NCBI GenBank assembly: GCA_017420605.1
Contig: JAFOIS010000075.1
Location: forward strand, 1 to 20,687
DNA: 20,687 nt
Direction of reading: 5' to 3'
From: Lachnospiraceae bacterium
Lineage (GTDB): Bacteria > Bacillota > Clostridia > Lachnospirales > Lachnospiraceae
Shown one piece after another: positions 7,908 to 14,567 of the stretch (the stretch's first letter is position 1; each line of letters begins with the position of its first letter). The notes beneath the pieces were generated by a model. That model searched no databases. It was not told the DNA's origin and saw nothing but the letters and a program-made list of their open reading frames with translations. Both the position numbers and the translations under genes were made by a program.

Positions 7908-8756
7908 TCAGATCGCGACGGGAATATCCCGGATCTGCGGACCGTGCTCATAATTCTCAACGATGAGGGAGTCCGGCGTAAAGTCGTAGAAATCATGGAT
8001 ATCCGGATCCAGCGAAACGCGCGGCGCCGGGTACTGCGGCCTTTCGATCAGTTCCCGGATCAGCGGTATATGCCTGTCGTAGATATGGGCGTCCGCGATC
8101 ACGTGGAGAAGCACGCCTGCCGTCATGCCTACGGACTGCGCGATCATCATGAGCAGTACCGCATACTGCGCGACATTCCAGTTATTCGCGGCCAGAACGT
8201 CGTTGGAACGCTGGTTGAGCACCGCATTGAGCACGAGTTTATCTTTTCCTTCCTCGGCGGTCACATTGAATGTAACAGAGTATGCGCAGGGATACAGCGC
8301 CATCTCTGAAAGATCCGCGTGGTTATAGAGATTCGTCATGATCCGGCGGCTGAAGGGCGTGTTTTTCAGATCGTAGAGCACGCGGTCCGTCTGATCGAAC
8401 CAGCCTTCCTTATATTTGTGCTTCACACCCATCTGATAGCCGTAGGCCTTGCCGATCGAACCTTCCGGATCTGCCCAGGCATCCCAGATATGGGATTTGA
8501 GATCGTGCACGTTATTGGACTTTTTCTGCCAGATCCAGAGGATCTCGTCCGTGGCCAGCTTGAGCGCGGTGCGCCGAAGCGTCAGCGCGGGAAATTCCTC
8601 CCGGAGATCATACCGGTTTACAACGCCGAAACGTTTTACCGTATAGGCGGGCGTCCCGTCCTCCCAGTGCGGACGTATCTTTTCTCCTTCCGTGCTCGTG
8701 CCGTTCTCGAGAATATCCCGGCACATATCGACGAATACCCTGTCTGCGTAACTCAT
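7908..8756 (-). CDS. thyA: Thymidylate synthase
   Basis: Makes dTMP from dUMP with methylene-tetrahydrofolate. It is 282 residues and resembles the Bacillus subtilis ThyA type. Motifs: EILWIWQKKSNNVHDL, HIWDAWADPEGSIGKAYGYQ, RRIMTNLYN, the nucleophile cysteine in LYPCAYS (C157), NQRSNDVLAANNWNVAQY, and ADAHIYDRH, whose His and Tyr contact the substrate. The usual LGxPFN motif reads AANNWN; the final Asn that binds dUMP is kept. I recall ANNWN from other Lachnospiraceae. The ATG at 8754-8756 is chosen because GGAG lies six bases upstream. An in-frame TTG at 8771 lies ahead of that ribosome site and is less likely. First gene of the long operon, with its own promoter at 8875-8903. Confidence 0.96.
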   Translation of the reverse strand: MSYADRVFVDMCRDILENGTSTEGEKIRPHWEDGTPAYTVKRFGVVNRYDLREEFPALTLRRTALKLATDEILWIWQKKSNNVHDLKSHIWDAWADPEGSIGKAYGYQMGVKHKYKEGWFDQTDRVLYDLKNTPFSRRIMTNLYNHADLSEMALYPCAYSVTFNVTAEEGKDKLVLNAVLNQRSNDVLAANNWNVAQYAVLLMMIAQSVGMTAGVLLHVIADAHIYDRHIPLIRELIERPQYPAPRVSLDPDIHDFYDFTPDSLIVENYEHGPQIRDIPVAI

Positions 8757-8826
8757 AGTCTTCTCCGTCAAAAAATCAAGGCCCCGCTATCGCGCCGCGC
8801 CCGTATACCGTTTCGTTCACAGAACA

Positions 8827-8859
8827 ACGGCGCGCATCCTTCCGGTCACTGCGCGCCGT
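8827..8859 (-). promoter_or_regulatory. GC-rich hairpin in the thyA leader
   Basis: A perfect 10-bp inverted repeat (arms 8827-8836 and 8850-8859; ACGGCGCGCA pairing with TGCGCGCCGT) around a 13-base loop. It begins about nine bases after the predicted transcription start of the thyA operon. It is followed by TTGTTCTGT rather than a clean U-run. It could stabilise the mRNA 5' end, act as a weak terminator for lon read-through, or be part of an attenuator. Two downstream GGCGCG stretches (complement of 8791-8796 and 8796-8801) could pair with its 3' arm instead. Confidence 0.6.
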
Positions 8860-8874
8860 CATGATCCATGTGCT

Positions 8875-8903
8875 ATTATACGGAAAATACTATATTTTGT
8901 AAA
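8875..8903 (-). promoter_or_regulatory. SigA-type promoter of the thyA-dfrA-ispG-polC operon
   Basis: On the minus strand a TTTACA -35 box (8898-8903), a 17-base spacer and a perfect TATAAT -10 box (8875-8880). The predicted start is near 8868, giving a leader of roughly 110 bases before the thyA ATG. It lies between the lon stop and the hairpin. Confidence 0.8.
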
Positions 8904-8926
8904 GCGGACGATCCGGTCAACTACAT

Positions 8927-11260
8927 TTACTGAAACGGTGTATGGTACACCGGCAGTGTGATCCCGAGCGCATGATGCGCCACATCCTGTATCGTTTCGA
9001 CGGTTATGATCTTCAGCGTGTTTTTCACTTCTTCCGGGACATCTTCAAGATCCTTCTCATTGTCCTTCGGTATGAGGACGGTCTCGATCCCGGCACGCTG
9101 CGCCGCCATAAGCTTCTCCGGCAGTCCGCCGATGGGGAGAACCTGACCGCGCAGGGAGATCTCGCCTGTCATCGCAAGATGCGGATCCACGCATTTTCCG
9201 GTCATAAGAGACGTCAGCGCCGTAAAAAGCGTAATGCCCGCGGAAGGACCGTCTTTCGGCACCGCGCCCTGCGGAACGTGAATATGGATGTCTTTGTCGT
9301 CGATCCGTTCCTTTTCGCCGGTAAACAGAGACCGGACGAGGGATGCCGAGATCGAAGCGGACTCTTTCATCACGTCGCCAAGCTGTCCTGTCACGGTAAC
9401 ATGGCCGCTGCCCGGCATGGCGGAAGTTTCGATAAAAAGGATCTCCCCGCCGGCCTGCGTCCATGCAAGTCCCGTGGCAACACCGACCGGACAGGTGCGG
9501 AGGATCCGGTCGTGTTCGAGTTTCTTCCGTCCAAGATATTCATCCAGATTCCGTTCCGTGACCGAGACGCGTTCGCATTCCCCGCCGACGATCTTCGCAG
9601 CAGCGCTGCGCATCATGACGTCAAACTGCTTCCTGAGGCCCCGGACGCCCGCTTCCATGGTATAATCTGCGATCATCCTGCGGATGGCGCCGTCGCTTAC
9701 GCGGATCTGCTTTGCCTTAAGGCCTGCGTCCGCTCTCGCGCGCCGGAGCAGATGCTCCCTGCCGATATGGAACTTTTCGACCGGCGTATAACCGTTCAGG
9801 GTGATCACTTCCATCCTGTCAAGAAGCGGTCCCGGGATCGTGTCGAGCGTATTGGCCGTACAGATAAAGAATACCCGCGAAAGGTCGTACGGAACGTTCA
9901 TATAATGATCGGTAAACGTGACGTTCTGCTCCGGATCCAGCACCTCGAGCAGAGCGCTGGCGGGATCCCCGTTGAATCCGGCCGTCAGTTTATCGACTTC
10001 GTCGAGCACCATGACGGGATTCATGGCGCCGGCACGTTTGATGCCCTCCATGATACGTCCCGGCATGGATCCGATATAGGTACGCCGGTGTCCGCGTATC
10101 TCCGCTTCATCGCGCACGCCGCCGAGGCTTATGCGGACGTATTTCCGGTTCAGCGCTTCGGCAACGCTGCGGCCGAGGCTGGTTTTTCCGGTTCCGGGTG
10201 CGCCGACGAGAAGAAGGATCGTACCGGTCTGCTCTTTTCGGAGCGCCATCACGGCGAGCTGCTGCAGGATCCGTTCTTTTACCTTATCAAGTCCGTAATG
10301 ATCCCGGTCAAGTATGCGTTTCGCGCGCGCAAGATCGATCGGTCCTGTATCCTCCGCCTTCCATGCGAGCTGTGTGACGAATTCGAGATACGTCTCGAGC
10401 ATACTGCGTTCCGGATCGTTCGGCTGCGCTTCCAGATACCTGCGCAGAACACGCTCGATCTCTTTTTTAGCTTCCGCCGGCATGCCCGCCTGTTCGATCT
10501 TCATACGGTACTGGTCTTCTTCCGAGGCGGTTTCCGGATCCATATCATCGAGTTCCTGCTGCAGCATACCGATCTGTTTGCGGATCGCAGCCTTCTTATA
10601 CTGATTTCCTTCCGATTCGTCATACCGCCTGTTCAGTTCGACGCGCATGTCGATCGTGCCTTTAAAGCGAAGCAGCGCCTCCTGGATCAGTTCCGTGCGT
10701 TCTTTCATGGAGTCAGTGGAAAGAAGGGCGTACTTCTCCTCCGGACTCATGTCATAGAACTGGCAGAACATCGAAGCATAATCATGGATGCTCTCACAGT
10801 TCCGGATAAAAGACGCGGCTACCTGCCCGCCCTCAAACTGGCCGGAAAGCTCGATCGTCGTTTTTTTCAGGCCTTCCAGCGCTTCTTTTTCTCCTTCCGC
10901 AGTGATATCGGACACTTCGTCAAGTGTTATAAATCCGCCTTCCATCAGTTCCCCGACCCGCGAAAAGCCGGTAAGACGGACCTTTTCACGCGTCTTTACA
11001 TGGATACGGATACCGCCCGGGATCTCATTAATCTCGACAACGTCCGCCACAACGCCCAGACCGAAGAAATCCGCTTCTTCGATCTCGCCTTTTTCCTTCT
11101 GCTTATTGAGAGGAAGCAGAACGGTACGGTTGCCGTCGATCTTGATACGGCTCTTCTCTTCCTCGCTGAGCCGCTGTGTGCCGAGCTGGTATTCCACGTC
11201 CGGCAGGATCACGCAGTCGTAGGTCGGAATGATCAAGTATTGTTTGATTTTCTGTTCCAT
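8927..11260 (-). CDS. lon: ATP-dependent protease Lon (LonA type)
   Basis: A soluble hexameric AAA+ serine protease that degrades misfolded and regulatory proteins; 777 residues, normal for LonA. Order: N-terminal substrate-binding domain (about 8-205, starting YLIIPTYDCVILP), a helical region, the AAA+ module with Walker A GAPGTGKT (353-360) and Walker B PVMVLDEVD (415-423), then the protease domain with the catalytic serine in PKDGPSAG (S673) and lysine in GGLPEKL (K716). The spacing of 43 residues equals that of S679-K722 in E. coli. Start ATG at 11258-11260 has GAGGG upstream. It has its own consensus promoter and a perfect CIRCE element in the leader, so heat-shock control by HrcA is expected. 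No hrcA gene lies in this window. Confidence 0.97.
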   Translation of the reverse strand: MEQKIKQYLIIPTYDCVILPDVEYQLGTQRLSEEEKSRIKIDGNRTVLLPLNKQKEKGEIEEADFFGLGVVADVVEINEIPGGIRIHVKTREKVRLTGFSRVGELMEGGFITLDEVSDITAEGEKEALEGLKKTTIELSGQFEGGQVAASFIRNCESIHDYASMFCQFYDMSPEEKYALLSTDSMKERTELIQEALLRFKGTIDMRVELNRRYDESEGNQYKKAAIRKQIGMLQQELDDMDPETASEEDQYRMKIEQAGMPAEAKKEIERVLRRYLEAQPNDPERSMLETYLEFVTQLAWKAEDTGPIDLARAKRILDRDHYGLDKVKERILQQLAVMALRKEQTGTILLLVGAPGTGKTSLGRSVAEALNRKYVRISLGGVRDEAEIRGHRRTYIGSMPGRIMEGIKRAGAMNPVMVLDEVDKLTAGFNGDPASALLEVLDPEQNVTFTDHYMNVPYDLSRVFFICTANTLDTIPGPLLDRMEVITLNGYTPVEKFHIGREHLLRRARADAGLKAKQIRVSDGAIRRMIADYTMEAGVRGLRKQFDVMMRSAAAKIVGGECERVSVTERNLDEYLGRKKLEHDRILRTCPVGVATGLAWTQAGGEILFIETSAMPGSGHVTVTGQLGDVMKESASISASLVRSLFTGEKERIDDKDIHIHVPQGAVPKDGPSAGITLFTALTSLMTGKCVDPHLAMTGEISLRGQVLPIGGLPEKLMAAQRAGIETVLIPKDNEKDLEDVPEEVKNTLKIITVETIQDVAHHALGITLPVYHTPFQ

Positions 11261-11303
11261 ATATTACCCTCTGTCCTCAAAGACATGCTGTTGTTTTCAA
11301 ATG

Positions 11304-11330
11304 TTAGCACTCATACTATTCGAGTGCTAA
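11304..11330 (-). promoter_or_regulatory. CIRCE operator (HrcA binding site) of lon
   Basis: A perfect match to the CIRCE consensus: TTAGCACTC (11304-11312), a nine-base spacer, GAGTGCTAA (11322-11330). It starts four bases after the -10 box of the lon promoter, so bound HrcA would block initiation. CIRCE is the established operator of the HrcA repressor of groE and dnaK operons. It also lies about 125 bases before the divergent larC start, upstream of the putative larC promoter. Confidence 0.96.
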
Positions 11331-11334
11331 CATG

Positions 11335-11362
11335 ATTATAGCACGTACAAAAGCAATGTCAA
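11335..11362 (-). promoter_or_regulatory. Consensus SigA promoter of lon
   Basis: Minus-strand TTGACA (11357-11362) and TATAAT (11335-11340), both perfect, separated by 16 bases. The CIRCE operator follows immediately. The leader to the lon ATG is about 65-70 bases. Confidence 0.88.
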
Positions 11363-11366
11363 GTGA

Positions 11367-11395
11367 TTGCTTTATTCCATTTCCCACATTATACT
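11367..11395 (+). promoter_or_regulatory. Putative promoter of larC-larB
   Basis: Plus-strand TTGCTT (11367-11372), a 17-base spacer and TATACT (11390-11395). The -35 box is only a partial match. It would place the start near 11402, about 50 bases before larC, back to back with the lon promoter. A short stem (11401-11407 with 11416-11422, one G-U pair) lies at the start of the leader. Confidence 0.45.
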
Positions 11396-11454
11396 GAATA
11401 AGGTGTCTCACTAAGGACGCCTGTTTCGATTTATTGTTATGAACTGGTCTTATT

Positions 11455-12660
11455 ATGGAAAAACTTCTGTATTTCGAATGTGCTGAAGGCATCAGCGGCG
11501 ATATGGCCGTATCTTCGCTGCTCCATCTCGGTGCCGACTTCACCGGCCTGATGAAAACACTGGATTCCCTTAAACTTGCCGGTTACCGTGCGGAACTCGA
11601 AAAATTCGGAAACCGCGGGATCTCCACGTATCGTTTCAACGTCCTGCTGGATGATGAACGGCATCCGGACGATGCGGGCGGCGCCCGTGATCTTGCCGAC
11701 GTATTTGCGGTCCTGTCCCGTCTTTCCGATCCGCGTGTGCGCACGCTTTCGGAAGATATTTTCCGTATCGTTGCGGAAGCAGAGGCACAGGTACACGGAA
11801 AGCATATTCACGACGTTCATTTTCATGAAGTGGGCGCCGTCGATTCTATCGTCGATATCGTCTCTTTCGCGTTCTGCTACACGGATCTCGGCTTTACGGA
11901 TACCGTCCTTTCGTCTGTCACGGAAGGAACAGGGACTGTTCGCTGCGCGCACGGCGTGCTGCCGGTACCGGTACCGGCTGTCTGTGCGATCACCGAACGC
12001 TATAGTCTGCCGCTCCGCGTATCATCGCTTGCCGGGGAACGTATTACGCCGACCGGCGCCGCGATCCTCGCCGCCGTATGGCACGGTGCGGCACTTCCCG
12101 AAACCTATACGGTATGCGGCTGCGGCTACGGTTCCGGGCACCGCTGCGCACCGGACCCTTCGATGCTCCGCGCAATGGAGATCAGACCGCTTTACACAGA
12201 GAACGGCAGTCATCCGATGAACGATGCCGGTGAAGACACGATCATCAAGCTTGAATGCAATGTAGATGACTGCAGCGGCGAAGCGCTCGGTTATGTTATG
12301 GAGAAACTCCTCTCAGGCGGTGCGCGTGACGTCTTTTTCACTCCAGTAACCATGAAGAAGAACCGTCCCGGTACAATGATCTCCGTTTTGTGCACGCCGG
12401 ATCTTCGTCCCGCGATGGAACGGATCCTCTTTACCCATACGACGACGATCGGAATCCGCCATGAAACGATGTTCCGTACGGTTCTTCCCCGCCGCATCGA
12501 AACGGCTGATACGCCTTACGGACCTGTCCGTGCAAAAATCGTTACATACGGCTCAGAAGAATATGCCTATCCCGAATATGAATCCGTGCATGCGATAGCG
12601 GAAAAAAACGGCCTCCCGTACCGGAAGGCCTATGATCTGATCCGAACTTATTTCAGCTGA
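11455..12660 (+). CDS. larC: LarC, nickel insertion protein of nickel-pincer cofactor synthesis
   Basis: LarC inserts nickel into the pyridinium bis-thiocarboxylate precursor in a CTP-dependent reaction, completing the NPN cofactor used by lactate racemase LarA and related enzymes. The protein is 401 residues and carries both halves of the family in one frame: the N-terminal LYFECAEGISGDM (5-17), the histidine-rich HIHDVHFHEVGAVDSIVDIV, GERITPTGAAILAA, and the C-terminal IIKLECNVDDCSGEALGYVMEKL, GARDVFFTPVTMKKNRPG and TTIGIRH segments. In Lactiplantibacillus the gene is split into larC1 and larC2 and read by ribosomal frameshift; no frameshift is needed here. The start ATG fits the family N-terminus but has no clear ribosome site upstream (only GGT). 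larB follows after 13 bases. Neither larE nor larA is in the window. Confidence 0.94.
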   Translation: MEKLLYFECAEGISGDMAVSSLLHLGADFTGLMKTLDSLKLAGYRAELEKFGNRGISTYRFNVLLDDERHPDDAGGARDLADVFAVLSRLSDPRVRTLSEDIFRIVAEAEAQVHGKHIHDVHFHEVGAVDSIVDIVSFAFCYTDLGFTDTVLSSVTEGTGTVRCAHGVLPVPVPAVCAITERYSLPLRVSSLAGERITPTGAAILAAVWHGAALPETYTVCGCGYGSGHRCAPDPSMLRAMEIRPLYTENGSHPMNDAGEDTIIKLECNVDDCSGEALGYVMEKLLSGGARDVFFTPVTMKKNRPGTMISVLCTPDLRPAMERILFTHTTTIGIRHETMFRTVLPRRIETADTPYGPVRAKIVTYGSEEYAYPEYESVHAIAEKNGLPYRKAYDLIRTYFS

Positions 12661-12673
12661 TAAGGAAACCGCC

Positions 12674-13420
12674 ATGCAGAAAGATACGATCCGCACACTT
12701 CTTGAAAACGTCCGTGAAGGAACACTTTCGGTAGAAGAAGCGCTTCTGCGCTTCCGCGAAGCACCGTTCACGGATCTCGGCTACGCCAAAGTCGATCTGC
12801 ATCGCGAAATGCGGCAGGGAATGGCGGAGGTGATCTACGGTGCGGGAAAAATGCCGGCGCAGATCGAAGGGATCGTGAACGCCATGCTTTCGGCAGGCCA
12901 GAAGCGTATTCTCATCACGCGTCTTTCCGAAGATGCTGTCTCCGCCCTTCATGGCATTTCCGGCCTTACGTATTTCAAAGACGCCCGCCTTGCCCTCATC
13001 GGCGGAATTCCCGAACCAGACGGGAAAGGCACGGTCGTAGTCGCCTGTGCGGGGACGAGCGATCTGCCGGTCGCGGAAGAAGCCGCTGTCACCGCAGAGA
13101 TCTACGGCAACAAAGTCGTCCGTCTTTATGACGTTGGCGTATCCGGTCTTCACAGGACGCTCTCGCATCTTGACGAGATCATGGGCGCTAATGTGATCAT
13201 TTCGATAGCCGGCATGGAAGGCGCATTGACAAGCGTCCTGGGAGGTCTTGCCGACTGTCCTGTCATCGGTGTTCCGACCTCTGTCGGATACGGCGCGTCC
13301 TTCCATGGCGTTTCCGCCCTGCTTGCGATGCTGAATTCCTGTGCTTCCGGTGTTTCCGTCGTCAACATCGACAACGGTTTCGGCGCCGGCTATCTCGCCT
13401 CCATGATCAACCACCGTTAA
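12674..13420 (+). CDS. larB: LarB, carboxylase/hydrolase of nickel-pincer cofactor synthesis
   Basis: LarB carboxylates the pyridinium ring of nicotinic acid adenine dinucleotide and cleaves its phosphoanhydride, the first step towards the NPN cofactor. It is related to PurE-type AIR carboxylases. The protein is 248 residues with family motifs VVVACAGTSDLPVAEEAAVTAE, DVGVSGLHR, IAGMEGALTSVLGGL, PVIGVPTSVGYGASFHG and VSVVNIDNGFGAGYLA. The ATG at 12674 has AAGGAA eight bases upstream and follows larC by 13 bases, so the two are co-transcribed. The sulfur-inserting partner LarE and a LarA-type racemase must be encoded elsewhere if the pathway is complete. It ends 15 bases from the convergent beta-propeller gene, with no terminator visible between them. 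Confidence 0.95.
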   Translation: MQKDTIRTLLENVREGTLSVEEALLRFREAPFTDLGYAKVDLHREMRQGMAEVIYGAGKMPAQIEGIVNAMLSAGQKRILITRLSEDAVSALHGISGLTYFKDARLALIGGIPEPDGKGTVVVACAGTSDLPVAEEAAVTAEIYGNKVVRLYDVGVSGLHRTLSHLDEIMGANVIISIAGMEGALTSVLGGLADCPVIGVPTSVGYGASFHGVSALLAMLNSCASGVSVVNIDNGFGAGYLASMINHR

Positions 13421-13435
13421 ATCAGTACAGTGATC

Positions 13436-14509
13436 TCAGTCGGCTCTCCGGAGCCGTACATAACGCACGCCGGAAATGCCCTCCTGCTGGTACCAGAGCA
13501 CAACATAAAGACTGCCGTCCGGCAGCACCGTTACATGCGGCTCGCCGAACGAGAAATCCGTCCATTCGGTAAAGTCGCCGCTGCTCCCGCTCCTTGTCGT
13601 CGTAACGGCTTTCCATGCGACCTGATTCTCAAGCAGCGTTATTTCCTCTTCACCGACTTTCTCGAGCGCGATCCATACGCCGACCGGGCTTTCTTTTCTC
13701 TGATTGTAAACGATATAGACCGTATCATCGCTTCCGGGACAGGCTGCCGTGCTCTGCCCCCGGAACGGATGCGGTTTCGGACCGATGAACGATATGCCGT
13801 CGTTGGAGATCAGATACTGGTCCGGCGCCTCTTTGCTCGCCGTCTGCCAGGTCGAAACAAAGAGCCGGCCGCTCGAAAGCCGTACGAGCCACGCTTCGCC
13901 GTACTCGCACGGCGCTTCCGCTGCGGCGAATTTTGAGGAAACGAAGGTCCTGCCGCCGTCCGTGCTTTTCATCATGACCATGCAGCAGGTATCTGCCGTT
14001 TCTCTATGTCCGGTGGCTCTGTACGGAGAATAGATGAAGGTGATCGTTCCGTCTGCGTCGACCATCGCGCCGCCCGGATCTTCCGCCGCGCCTTCATAAG
14101 GAAGCGGGACACCCTGCGGTTCACCGAAATGGATACCGTCATCCGATATCGCATAGACGAGTTCGTTCTCTTTCATCGTTCCGCTTTCATCATCCCAGAA
14201 GTGTTCTCCCGGATAAGCGATATCCCACCAGACGCCGGCCAGAATATAGCGACCGTCGCCTGTCGGACGGATCGAAACGAAGATCGATTTCTTACCGATA
14301 TATGCCGGCCATACCGGCTGCGCTTCTGTCCACGTTTTCCCGTCCTTTGAGTAGGTTATCATAGTGACAAAATCGTTTGCGCCCCCGGTGGAATTCACCG
14401 TAAAAGTGCACACAAGGCTTCCATCTGCCAGAACAGCGGTACGTGACGCGCAAGTCAGGCAGTTTTTTCTCGTTGCGAATACGTCGCCTTCATCGATGAT
14501 ACGGAACAT
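13436..14509 (-). CDS. Leaderless sialidase-like Asp-box beta-propeller protein
   Basis: A 357-residue protein with the repeat pattern of the sialidase/BNR superfamily. Asp boxes (SxDxGxxF/W) appear at 54-60 (SKDGKTW), 122-128 (SDDGIHF), 182-189 (STDGGRTF) and 235-241 (SNDGISF). Strands such as AVLADGSLVCTF, RPTGDGRYILAGVWW, VDADGTITFIYSPY, RLSSGRLFVSTW and VTVLPDGSLYVVLWY complete a six-bladed propeller pattern. The N-terminus (MFRIIDEGDVFATRKNC) includes an early arginine as in sialidase-like enzymes, but I cannot assign the full arginine triad by eye. There is no signal peptide, so the protein should be cytoplasmic, unlike most bacterial sialidases. A glycoside hydrolase acting on imported or intracellular sugars is possible; the substrate is unknown. 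Start ATG 14507-14509 has AAGGAGAAGAT upstream. It is 58 bases after the metallophosphatase gene and probably in the same operon. Confidence 0.82.
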   Translation of the reverse strand: MFRIIDEGDVFATRKNCLTCASRTAVLADGSLVCTFTVNSTGGANDFVTMITYSKDGKTWTEAQPVWPAYIGKKSIFVSIRPTGDGRYILAGVWWDIAYPGEHFWDDESGTMKENELVYAISDDGIHFGEPQGVPLPYEGAAEDPGGAMVDADGTITFIYSPYRATGHRETADTCCMVMMKSTDGGRTFVSSKFAAAEAPCEYGEAWLVRLSSGRLFVSTWQTASKEAPDQYLISNDGISFIGPKPHPFRGQSTAACPGSDDTVYIVYNQRKESPVGVWIALEKVGEEEITLLENQVAWKAVTTTRSGSSGDFTEWTDFSFGEPHVTVLPDGSLYVVLWYQQEGISGVRYVRLRRAD

Positions 14510-14567
14510 ATCTTCTCCTTGCAGTTTTTTGAGCAGTTTTAAGTGGATGCATCCTTTGCTGCCGAAG

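Noticed and set aside
8757..8771. TTG start for ThyA
   Set aside because: The GGAG ribosome site lies after this TTG and is correctly spaced for the ATG at 8756.
8942..11335. A 797-codon open frame opposite lon
   Set aside because: It is again in codon register with lon and has a composition typical of antisense frames; no ribosome site or motif supports it.
11455..12660. Programmed frameshift in larC
   Set aside because: The gene is a single uninterrupted frame with both LarC halves, so none is needed.
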